In this document: one piece after another, positions 1 through 8,671 of the stretch
Position numbering within the stretch: position 1 is the first letter of the stretch
Layout: each line of letters starts with the position of its first letter
Source: Lentisphaerota bacterium
Lineage (GTDB): Bacteria > Verrucomicrobiota > Kiritimatiellia > RFP12 > UBA1067
Reading direction: 5' to 3'
DNA length: 46,921 nt
Assembly (NCBI GenBank): GCA_015061665.1
Contig: SUWC01000017.1
Location: 1-46,921, forward strand
Notes under the pieces: generated by a model
What the model saw: only the letters and a program-made list of their open reading frames with translations
Told to the model about the DNA's origin: nothing
Database searches by the model: none
Translations under genes and position numbers: made by a program

Positions 1-1
1 A

Positions 2-3000
2 CTCGCCTCTCGGTCCGTTCGAATGGAAGGGGCGATGCTGCCTAACTTCAACGACAACTGGTGGAACAACAACCATGCCTCCGTCGTCGAGTTCCGCGGC
101 AAGTCGTACATCCTTTACCACACTCGCCAGCTGACGGGACGCATCGGACACGGGCTCGTTAACGAACGCTCCGTGAGCATTGACGAACTTAGGTACAACG
201 ACGACGGCACGATCGTGCCAGTCGTCCCGACGAACGAGGGCCCGAAGCAGCTCAAGGCGCTGGATCCTTTCGCTCGGAATCTTGCCGCAACGATATGCGA
301 GGACAGCGGAGTCGAAGTCACGATGGCTGGCAATGCGACTTCGAAGCAGAGCGTCGTCACGGTTCTTGGCGACGGCTCATGGCTGCGCTACGCAGGCTTC
401 CACGCCGACGCGATGCCGGAGCGCGTTACGGTGCGCTGCCGCGCGTACGACAACGCCACGCTCGAAATCAGGAAGTTCTCCGTCGACGGCGAGCTGATCG
501 CGTCCGTCACAATCTCTGACACCGACCTCTCGTTCAGGCGCTTCTCCGCTCCGGTGCGCGCCTTTGGTGCAGTCGACTGCGATTTGTATTTCGTCTTCAA
601 GGGCGCGGCGCGCGGCATAGAGTTCGCGGACTACATGTTCACGACGGGCGGTGCGGAAGCTGATTTCGGCGACACCCCCGCCATCGACGACGCGACGCCG
701 AAGCATGGCGTGAGCTGGTACAGGAAGGGGCTCGTGCTGGTCGACGCAGTGGCGGCGGCCGCAGGCGAGGCGAAGATCGGTCCTTTCCGCTCGGCCGAAG
801 GCTGCGTCTCGGGCAGCGACGGGGGCAACACGAACGAGGGCGTGCTCAACAGGCGCGACTACAACCTCGACGCATGGGCGGACGACGCGGTATACAAAAA
901 GGCGTTGTGGGGCTGGAATCGGCTGTCGGTTACAATCGACAACCTTAAGCCTGGCGTTGAGTATGTCGTGGAATGGCACTGTGCCGAGGCGTACTTTGGC
1001 GTCCAGGGCGGGGACGCAGGAGCCGGTGCTGTGCGCGCATTCAGCGTGTACGCCGGTTCAGGGGCGTCCGAGGACATGTTCGCCAAAGCCATTTCGGAAG
1101 GCGCCGAGTTTTCTGACGGGAAGATGATTCCGGCGCGTCCCTACTGCTTCTGGTCGAAGGCCACGGCAGATGCCGAGGGGAAGATAACGGTTCGCGCCGA
1201 GAGGGGCGCGAAGGAGCCTGTGTTCAGCGCACTTGCCGTCTGGGGCCCTGAGTCGACTCAGCCGACAACGGATGTGCCCGACGATGACGAGCAGGACGAC
1301 CCGCCGGATCTGCCACCGGAAAAGGGGCTTCTCATGAAGGTCTTTGAATTCGGCGACGCAGGCGTCTGCGCCGCGAACTTCATCGAGCGGAACCTCGACT
1401 GGAGCGGCGCGAGCGTTGTCTCCGGATTTGAAAAGGTCAACACGACGGACGGATGGAAGAAGGGGATGATGGTCGCCTACAGGGGATACATCTGGAACAG
1501 GAGTGATTCCGACGTGAACTGGGTGTTCTTCGAGGGCTTCGACAGCGCCGCGATGCTGAAGATCGACGGCAAGATTGTCCTGAACGACGGACGCTACGAG
1601 AACACCACGAAGGCGACGGTTATGCTTTCGCCCGGTCCTCATAGCTTCGAGGCGCGCTTCGCGAGCTACGGCGACAACGGAGGTCCCTCTGTGGTAAGCT
1701 GGCAGGGATGGTGGGGCTGCCCCAGCCTCGGGTTTGCTGTGAACTGGGAGGGAAACGACAACTACTGGATTCCGTGGAACTACGATCCGATGTCGAATCC
1801 TGACGTCTTTACCGCCAACAACCCCGGCGGCGAGGAATACCGCCCCGAGCCCGAGCCCTACGTCGCGCTTTGTCCGCAGCGCGGCCGCCCTGTGGTCGCC
1901 AACGGCACGATGCTGACGGAAAGCGGACGTCCGATGCGCGGATGCTGCATCACGACGACAAACGACGGAAATCCCCCTACGCGCGCAGGCCTTGCAACTG
2001 TCCGCGACGTCGGACTGAACGTTGTCCACTACTACGCTGAATGTTCGCCCGAGGGCTATGTCTCAGGAAGCGGCGGCGTGGCGCCGGGATACAGCGTCAA
2101 GGAACTGGACCGCGCCGTCGCCCTCACGAGGGAACTCGGTCTTTATCTCGTCCTCAACCTCTACGAGCCGCCGGGGACGTACAACTACGACTGGACAATG
2201 GACTTCTGGAAATTCTACGCGGCGCGCTACAAGGATGAGACGCACGTCATCTACGAAATCCACAACGAGCCCATCTCTTGGTCTCCGCCGTATGCTGGCA
2301 AGCGCACGATAGACGGACAGCCCGATGCGCTGCAGATGAACATCGACGCATTCAGGTACATTCGCTCCGTTGCGCCAGACACTCCCGTTCTGCTCTTTTC
2401 CTATTCCGTCATCTATGGTGGAATGGGGACGGACATAGTCTCCGACGTAACATCGTTCGAACAGGTCGTCGGTGGGGGTCCAGCGGACATCTGGTCCAAT
2501 GCCTGCATCGCGTTCCACGGCTACGGCGGGGCGCTCGGGACGCGCGAGCCCGTGCTGTACCTCAAGGAGCGCGGCTATCCACTTTTCATGACCGAATACT
2601 ACAGCGCCGTCTGGGGCGAAGGCCCCGAAGGAGTCGACAACAGCATCCTCACTGGATTCTGCGAGGACAACGGCATCTCGTGGATGTCGTTCCTCTTCAC
2701 GCCGCCTGCGCCGTGGGGACACGACATCACCGATCCTGCAAGATTTGCGAACCACATCGACGCGGCCGGAATCGGCTGGATGCCGGACTACGGCGAGTGG
2801 CCGAGGCCGCGCGCGCCGTTCAGCGGAGCGGCAAGGGAGATCGGTCTCTTCAAGGACGGCAGGATATCCGATTCGATGACGATATGGGCAGAGGAGTTCG
2901 ACGTCGGCGCGAGCGGTGTGACGTATTTCGACACTACTCGCGGCAATTCCGGAGGCGGCGCGAGAGCCGACACCGACGCGGACATCCGGAACGTCGGCGG

Positions 3001-4195
3001 CACCATCTGGGTCGGTCTTTCGGAGGGCGAGTGGGTGGAGTACACCTTCCTTGTCCAGGAGGCTGGCTACTATAAAGTCACGCTGCGGACAGGCGCGCGC
3101 TCCGCTGGTGCGGTTGTCGACATGACGATGGGATTCGCGACAATTGGGAAGATGGCCTTGCCCCAGGGCGACAATGCGGAGGAGCGCAGCATCGACTGCT
3201 TCCTTCCTGTCGGACGACAGAAGCTGCGCGTCAAAATGACGTCTGGTTCGGCTTCAGTGGACTGGGTGCGGTTTTCGCCCGTCACGTCTGGGATAGTTCC
3301 AGACGGCGGCTATCTGTTCGTGAACCGCGAGACGGGCCTCCAGCTCGTCAATGGCAATGGAGGGCTTGTCCAGGGCGAGGCGACCACGGAGAATGCCGGC
3401 GTCCTTGAGCTCAAGAACCTGGGCGCGGGACAGTACCGCATAACGTCTAAGGCGGGAGGCGTTCTTCAGCGCAATTGGTCTTCTGGCGACAGCGCGGGGT
3501 TCGTCGGGTGGGGGTGGGATTACCCAGAGGCCAATCAGCGCTGGATTCTGCGCCCCGCAGACGACGGGACGTATCTGCGCCTTGCGTGCGCGGACGACGG
3601 ACATGATTTTTCCGTTGCGGAAGGCGGGGTCGGCGCGCGCGCTTTGCAGAGCATAAGCCGTTTTGGCGGCGAGCTTTCTCGACAGTGGATCGTCACGCCT
3701 GCTGGCGGCCCGTCACAGAAGGTCCGGATGCGTCCTGGCGACACGCCTGTGACGCTTGAAGCGCAGACGCTGGACGAGGCGCGGCACCTGGCTGCGGTTG
3801 GATATGAAGTCTTCCTTTCCGATGAGGATGTGTCCGCCGGACTGAAGGGCGAGTACTTCGAAATCGGGGTGCGCCAGGCGTCCGGACGCTATGCGCTTGG
3901 CGTGGACCTCAACCCTGCGTCCGTTCGCGCTCCTCATGTCGCAGCGCTGAGGCCAGGCGTCCTGCTCCAAAACCAGAACGGGGCGGGCGGTCGACGCATG
4001 TCGATACGAATCGAGAACGCGCTCAAGGGGCTTTGGTACGGCATAGAGTCCACGGACGACCTCATGCAGCCGTTTGCGGACGACGACAATTCGTATGTTC
4101 GCGCGGCTGAAGACGGCAGCCTCGTCCTAGAGACGACTGGCGGCGGCTCGCAGGCGTTTTTCCGCGCGAAGGTCCTGCCTGCGCTGGACCGCTAG
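2..4195 (+). CDS. Multimodular secreted GH43/GH5 glycoside hydrolase, 5' end missing
   Basis: The reading frame is open to the left edge, so the true start lies outside the window. Counting from the ATG at 23, residues 1-60 are the C-terminal end of a GH43 domain (WWNNNHASVVEF, YILYHTRQ). Next come a CBM6-like beta-sandwich (about 80-215), a malectin-like module (about 235-385), an acidic Asp/Pro linker (about 412-434), a PA14-like module (about 436-570), and a GH5-type clan A catalytic domain (about 600-905; IHNEP with E749 as acid/base, MTEYYS with E858 as nucleophile). A second CBM6 (about 945-1085, GEWVEYTF), a ricin-type beta-trefoil (about 1092-1245) and an uncharacterised C-terminal domain follow. 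Pairing GH43 and GH5 suggests attack on arabinoxylan or another hemicellulose outside the cell; the exact substrate is inference. The first visible bases show a probable frameshift (see findings). Family assignment is secure for GH5 and CBM6, good for GH43, weaker for the PA14-like part. Confidence 0.85.
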   Translation, partial: LASRSVRMEGAMLPNFNDNWWNNNHASVVEFRGKSYILYHTRQLTGRIGHGLVNERSVSIDELRYNDDGTIVPVVPTNEGPKQLKALDPFARNLAATICEDSGVEVTMAGNATSKQSVVTVLGDGSWLRYAGFHADAMPERVTVRCRAYDNATLEIRKFSVDGELIASVTISDTDLSFRRFSAPVRAFGAVDCDLYFVFKGAARGIEFADYMFTTGGAEADFGDTPAIDDATPKHGVSWYRKGLVLVDAVAAAAGEAKIGPFRSAEGCVSGSDGGNTNEGVLNRRDYNLDAWADDAVYKKALWGWNRLSVTIDNLKPGVEYVVEWHCAEAYFGVQGGDAGAGAVRAFSVYAGSGASEDMFAKAISEGAEFSDGKMIPARPYCFWSKATADAEGKITVRAERGAKEPVFSALAVWGPESTQPTTDVPDDDEQDDPPDLPPEKGLLMKVFEFGDAGVCAANFIERNLDWSGASVVSGFEKVNTTDGWKKGMMVAYRGYIWNRSDSDVNWVFFEGFDSAAMLKIDGKIVLNDGRYENTTKATVMLSPGPHSFEARFASYGDNGGPSVVSWQGWWGCPSLGFAVNWEGNDNYWIPWNYDPMSNPDVFTANNPGGEEYRPEPEPYVALCPQRGRPVVANGTMLTESGRPMRGCCITTTNDGNPPTRAGLATVRDVGLNVVHYYAECSPEGYVSGSGGVAPGYSVKELDRAVALTRELGLYLVLNLYEPPGTYNYDWTMDFWKFYAARYKDETHVIYEIHNEPISWSPPYAGKRTIDGQPDALQMNIDAFRYIRSVAPDTPVLLFSYSVIYGGMGTDIVSDVTSFEQVVGGGPADIWSNACIAFHGYGGALGTREPVLYLKERGYPLFMTEYYSAVWGEGPEGVDNSILTGFCEDNGISWMSFLFTPPAPWGHDITDPARFANHIDAAGIGWMPDYGEWPRPRAPFSGAAREIGLFKDGRISDSMTIWAEEFDVGASGVTYFDTTRGNSGGGARADTDADIRNVGGTIWVGLSEGEWVEYTFLVQEAGYYKVTLRTGARSAGAVVDMTMGFATIGKMALPQGDNAEERSIDCFLPVGRQKLRVKMTSGSASVDWVRFSPVTSGIVPDGGYLFVNRETGLQLVNGNGGLVQGEATTENAGVLELKNLGAGQYRITSKAGGVLQRNWSSGDSAGFVGWGWDYPEANQRWILRPADDGTYLRLACADDGHDFSVAEGGVGARALQSISRFGGELSRQWIVTPAGGPSQKVRMRPGDTPVTLEAQTLDEARHLAAVGYEVFLSDEDVSAGLKGEYFEIGVRQASGRYALGVDLNPASVRAPHVAALRPGVLLQNQNGAGGRRMSIRIENALKGLWYGIESTDDLMQPFADDDNSYVRAAEDGSLVLETTGGGSQAFFRAKVLPALDR

Positions 4196-4241
4196 TCGCC
4201 GTTTCAGGCGCCAAGGTTTGCTTTTGCGGCGCGCCGTGCGC

Positions 4242-4258
4242 TTGGCACGGAATTTGCT
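4242..4258 (+). promoter_or_regulatory. Sigma54 (-24/-12) promoter upstream of the EBP gene
   Basis: TTGGCACG, four bases (GAAT), then TTGCT match the RpoN consensus YTGGCACG-N4-TTGCW at every defined position. The GG (-24) and GC (-12) are correctly spaced. Transcription would start near 4269 and run into the activator gene at 4399. A consensus sigma54 site directly in front of a sigma54-activator gene suggests autoregulation. The match is seen; its use is inferred. Confidence 0.7.
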
Positions 4259-4295
4259 CTATGTTGTGCTATGAATGAAACACAACATAGAGCAA
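4254..4295. repeat. Perfect 15-bp inverted repeat, 12-nt spacer
   Basis: The arms TTGCTCTATGTTGTG (4254-4268) and CACAACATAGAGCAA (4281-4295) are exact reverse complements. The left arm begins inside the -12 box of the sigma54 promoter and ends at the predicted start point; the right arm is transcribed. It could be an operator for the adjacent Fis-type activator or a terminator for the upstream hydrolase gene. The bases after it (TGTTTTGG) are a poor U-tract, so an operator is at least as likely. Confidence 0.75.
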
Positions 4296-4352
4296 TGTTT
4301 TGGAGCATATCTTGGCGACTGATATGAAAATAACCATGGTGGTCAAAAATTT

Positions 4353-4360
4353 GGTAGAAT
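4353..4360 (+). promoter_or_regulatory. Possible extended -10 promoter for the EBP gene
   Basis: TG-G-TAGAAT lies 38 bases before the chosen ATG at 4399 and resembles the extended -10 elements of other genes here. No good -35 is visible. It could be a second, housekeeping promoter beside the sigma54 site. Confidence 0.3.
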
Positions 4361-4398
4361 ATTCATCAGGTCAAACAGGGGAAAGACTGGAGGTCGCG

Positions 4399-5937
<1,539 letters not shown>

Positions 5938-5948
5938 TGCAGCAGGCT

Positions 5949-5968
5949 TGGACGGCACTTCTCGTCCA
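5949..5968 (+). terminator. Weak hairpin after the EBP gene
   Basis: TGGACG (5949-5954) and CGTCCA (5963-5968) form a 6-bp stem with an 8-base loop followed by TTTA. It sits between the activator stop codon and the tyrS promoter. The stem is short and the T-tract poor. Confidence 0.25.
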
Positions 5969-5970
5969 TT

Positions 5971-5981
5971 TATGCTATAAT
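5971..5981 (+). promoter_or_regulatory. Extended -10 promoter of tyrS, near leaderless
   Basis: TATGC-TATAAT is a full TRTGn extended -10 element. Only 8 bases separate it from the tyrS ATG at 5990, so the transcript should begin at or within a base or two of the start codon. No convincing -35 or Shine-Dalgarno is present. Confidence 0.6.
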
Positions 5982-5989
5982 ATTGCCTT

Positions 5990-7261
5990 ATGAAACTACT
6001 AGACGAACTTAAGGCGCGCGGTCTTGTCGAGGCCATGACCGCGCCGGATGAAATCGAAAAGGCTCTTGAGAAACCCACGACCGTCTACTGCGGGTTCGAC
6101 CCGAGCGCTCGTTCGCTCCAGGCGGGGAACCTGGTGTCCATCATGGTCCTGCGTCGCTTCCAGATGGCCGGGCACAAGGTCATCGCGCTCGTCGGCGGTG
6201 CAACGGGGCTCATCGGCGACCCGTCCGGCAAGAGCGCCGAGCGCAACATGCTCACGGTCGAGCAGGTCGAGGAGAACAAGCGCGGCATTCGCGAGAACCT
6301 TTCGCGCATTCTCGACTTCGACGGACCCAACCCCGCGATCATGGTCGACAACTACGACTGGTACAGGGGCATGAGCGCCATCGAGTTCCTGCGCGACATC
6401 GCGGTGAACTTCCGCGTTCCGCAGATGCTTGCGAAGGAAAGCGTCAAGAAGCGCCTTGAGGCCAGCGAGGGCGCTCTCACCTTTACCGAGTTCAGCTATC
6501 AGATTCTTCAGGGCAACGACTTTCTGCACCTCTGGGACAACTTCGGCTGCCGCATGGAAGTAGGCGGCGCTGACCAGTGGGGCAACATCACGGCGGGGAC
6601 GGATCTTGTCCACCGCATGCGCGGGGAGTCCGCCTTTGGCCTCACGTTCCCGCTTCTCCTCGACTCCACCGGCAAGAAGTTCGGCAAGTCCGAGGGCAAC
6701 GCGCTCTTCCTCAACGGCGAGATGACGAGCGTCTACGACTGGTACCAGTACTTCCTGCGCGCGGCAGACGCGGACGTCATCCGCTACCTCAAGGTCTTCT
6801 CCATGCGCTCGCTCGAAGAGATCGCCGAGCTTGAGGCTCAGATGAAGGCCAACCCCGAGGCGCGCATCCCGCAGAAGGCCCTCGCGGAGGAGCTTACGCG
6901 CCTCGTGCACGGCGAAGCGGGGCTGAAGACCGCGCTTGGCGCGACCCAGACCCTGTTCGGCGGCGACGTCGCGGGCAAGAGCGCGGACGAACTGGAGGTA
7001 ATATTCAAGGACGTAAAGTCCGCGTCGCTCCCCGTCTCCGAGATCGTCGGCAAGCCCGTGTTCGCCGTCGCAGCCGCCGCTGGGATGTTCAAGTCCAACG
7101 GCGAGGCGAGGCGCATGGCGCAGCAGGGCGGGCTTTCCCTCAACGGCGCCAAGGTCGACGACAAGCGCGCCTTTGCGGAGGGCGACCTGATCGACGGGCG
7201 CATTGCGCTTCTCAAGCAGGGCAAGAAGAACAACTTCCTTCTCCGCGTCTCGGAAAAGTGA
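5990..7261 (+). CDS. tyrS: Tyrosyl-tRNA synthetase
   Basis: This 423-residue cytoplasmic enzyme charges tRNA-Tyr. Class I features are clear: GFDPSA (35-40), the ATP-site segment LVGGATGLIGDPSGKS, the tyrosine-site segment GGADQWGN (192-199), and KFGKS (230-234) as the KMSKS loop. An S4 RNA-binding domain occupies about 350-423. The signature normally reading HIGH is QAGN at residues 44-47, so both histidines are replaced. The start follows the -10 box directly with no ribosome site, consistent with a leaderless mRNA. The stop overlaps a possible GTG start of the next gene (GTGA), suggesting co-transcription with rdgB and the UbiA-like gene. Confidence 0.95.
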   Translation: MKLLDELKARGLVEAMTAPDEIEKALEKPTTVYCGFDPSARSLQAGNLVSIMVLRRFQMAGHKVIALVGGATGLIGDPSGKSAERNMLTVEQVEENKRGIRENLSRILDFDGPNPAIMVDNYDWYRGMSAIEFLRDIAVNFRVPQMLAKESVKKRLEASEGALTFTEFSYQILQGNDFLHLWDNFGCRMEVGGADQWGNITAGTDLVHRMRGESAFGLTFPLLLDSTGKKFGKSEGNALFLNGEMTSVYDWYQYFLRAADADVIRYLKVFSMRSLEEIAELEAQMKANPEARIPQKALAEELTRLVHGEAGLKTALGATQTLFGGDVAGKSADELEVIFKDVKSASLPVSEIVGKPVFAVAAAAGMFKSNGEARRMAQQGGLSLNGAKVDDKRAFAEGDLIDGRIALLKQGKKNNFLLRVSEK

Positions 7262-7269
7262 GCGACGCC

Positions 7270-7842
7270 ATGAAGAAGCTTTTCGTAGCCTCCCACAACC
7301 AGCACAAGCTACGCGAGATGGCGCAGATGCTTCCCGCCTTCGAGGTTGTCGCGGACAACCCCGAGGGCGTCGAGGAGAATGCGCCTGACTTTGTCGGCAA
7401 TGCGCTCATAAAGGTGCGCGCGATCGCCTCGCGCCATCCTGGCGAGTGGTGCATGGCCGACGATTCGGGGCTCGAGGTCGCCGCTCTCGGCGGCGCGCCC
7501 GGCGTTCGCAGCGCGCGCTACGCGGGCGAGCCGTGCGACACGCCGCGCAACAATGCGCTTCTTCTGAAGAATCTTGAGGGCGTGGCGGACCGTTCCGCCA
7601 ATTTCACGTGTGCCGTCGCGCTAGTCTCGCCGGACGGGGCGGAGCGCACGGTCGTCGGCAAGTGCTTTGGCCGCATCGCGCTGTCCGCCTCCGGCGCGGC
7701 GGGATTCGGCTACGACCCGCTTTTCGTTCCCGACGGATACGACAAGTCCTTTGCCGAGCTGTCCGCGGAGGAAAAGAACGCGATTTCGCACCGCGGGCGT
7801 GCGCTTGAAGGCGTCCGCAGGATTCTGGAGGCGGAGGAATAG
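7270..7842 (+). CDS. rdgB: RdgB/HAM1 family dITP/XTP pyrophosphatase
   Basis: This 190-residue protein hydrolyses non-canonical purine nucleoside triphosphates (dITP, XTP) to monophosphates, cleansing the nucleotide pool. Family motifs are intact: SHNQHK near the N-terminus (8-13), ADDSGLEV (63-70) with metal-binding acidic residues, SARYAGE, GFGYDPLF (145-152) and SHRGRAL near the C-terminus. The ATG at 7270 is preferred because the protein then begins exactly at the family N-terminus (MKKLFVASHN). A GTG at 7258 overlapping the tyrS stop would add four residues. Only three bases separate its stop from the next gene. Confidence 0.93.
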   Translation: MKKLFVASHNQHKLREMAQMLPAFEVVADNPEGVEENAPDFVGNALIKVRAIASRHPGEWCMADDSGLEVAALGGAPGVRSARYAGEPCDTPRNNALLLKNLEGVADRSANFTCAVALVSPDGAERTVVGKCFGRIALSASGAAGFGYDPLFVPDGYDKSFAELSAEEKNAISHRGRALEGVRRILEAEE

Positions 7843-7845
7843 GGC

Positions 7846-8625
7846 ATGAAGGACAAGGTTCTCGCCTGGCTAAGGCTTTTTCGAGTCGTAAACCTGCCTA
7901 CCGTGCCGGGCGATGTCCTTGTTGGGGCGGCATGCGTAATCGCGCTGAACACCTTGTCGTTTGAGCGACTTGGCGACGTAGCGGCGCGCTCCATAGTCGG
8001 CGCGGCTCTGGCGTCCATCCTCATATACATGTTCGGCTTGGCCGACAACGACATCATCGGCGCGAACACGGACAAGGGGCGCCCTATTCCGGACGGGCTC
8101 ATCTCGCTTCCTGCGGCACGTCTCGCGCGTGGGCTTTGCTGGTTAGGGACGCTTGCGATAGGCTACGCGATCAAACTTCCGCCCGAGTGGTGGTGCGCTG
8201 CAATGGCGCTTCTCGTGTCCATTGCGCTCTACAACAGGACCAAGACCTCGTTCCACATGGGGCTCTGCCGGGCGCTGAACGTCCTCTGCGGAGCGGCTGC
8301 GCTGTCACCGCGCGTGATTCCGGTCGACACGTCGAGGTGGGAGGCCCTGCTCAATCGCGGCACCTTCGCCGCGCTCGGCGCGGCGGCGGTCTGGCTCGTC
8401 TACATAGCCGCCGTCACAAAATATTCCGAAGGGGAGGAGGCGGACGACGCGAAGAAGTCCCGCGTCGGGTTCCTCGTGGGCGTGATTGTCTATCTTCAGC
8501 TCGCGGCCCTGCTTTTGCTTGTCTTTTGCAACGGAATGGTCAAGCCGCTTCTGGTTGCGGGAGCGCTGCTGCTCATCGCTCTTCGCGTCATGAAGCGCCT
8601 TCTCCCCCGCGTCAGCGCCTCCTGA
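7846..8625 (+). CDS. UbiA-superfamily prenyltransferase-like membrane protein
   Basis: This 259-residue polytopic membrane protein has about seven hydrophobic segments. The segment FGLADNDIIGANTDKGRPIPDG (approximately 63-84) corresponds to the first Asp-rich, Mg-diphosphate-binding motif of UbiA prenyltransferases. A second conserved polar region is YNRTKTSFHMGLCRALNVLCG. UbiA enzymes move isoprenyl groups onto aromatic or other acceptors in the membrane. The short length and layout recall EboC-like members, but no other ebo genes are nearby, so the substrate is unknown. It lies three bases after rdgB and is probably translationally coupled to it. Confidence 0.75.
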   Translation: MKDKVLAWLRLFRVVNLPTVPGDVLVGAACVIALNTLSFERLGDVAARSIVGAALASILIYMFGLADNDIIGANTDKGRPIPDGLISLPAARLARGLCWLGTLAIGYAIKLPPEWWCAAMALLVSIALYNRTKTSFHMGLCRALNVLCGAAALSPRVIPVDTSRWEALLNRGTFAALGAAAVWLVYIAAVTKYSEGEEADDAKKSRVGFLVGVIVYLQLAALLLLVFCNGMVKPLLVAGALLLIALRVMKRLLPRVSAS

Positions 8626-8631
8626 CCCCCC

Positions 8632-8660
8632 TTGTCACTTGCGGTGATTTGCGCTATAAT
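8632..8660 (+). promoter_or_regulatory. Sigma70 promoter of the pilB-pilT cassette
   Basis: TTGTCA (8632-8637), a 17-base spacer and TATAAT (8655-8660) form a near-consensus promoter. The -10 ends 11 bases before the pilB ATG, so the leader would be only about 4-5 bases with no Shine-Dalgarno. Confidence 0.7.
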
Positions 8661-8671
8661 ACTTTTTCAGA

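Noticed and set aside
23..25. ATG at 23 as the start of the glycoside hydrolase gene
   Set aside because: The preceding in-frame bases are open, and GH43 sequence is already under way at this point, so the ATG is internal.
4300..4398. TTG at 4300 or ATG at 4324/4336 as the start of the activator
   Set aside because: None has a ribosome site, and the added residues look unstructured. The ATG at 4399 has GGAGGT at good spacing.
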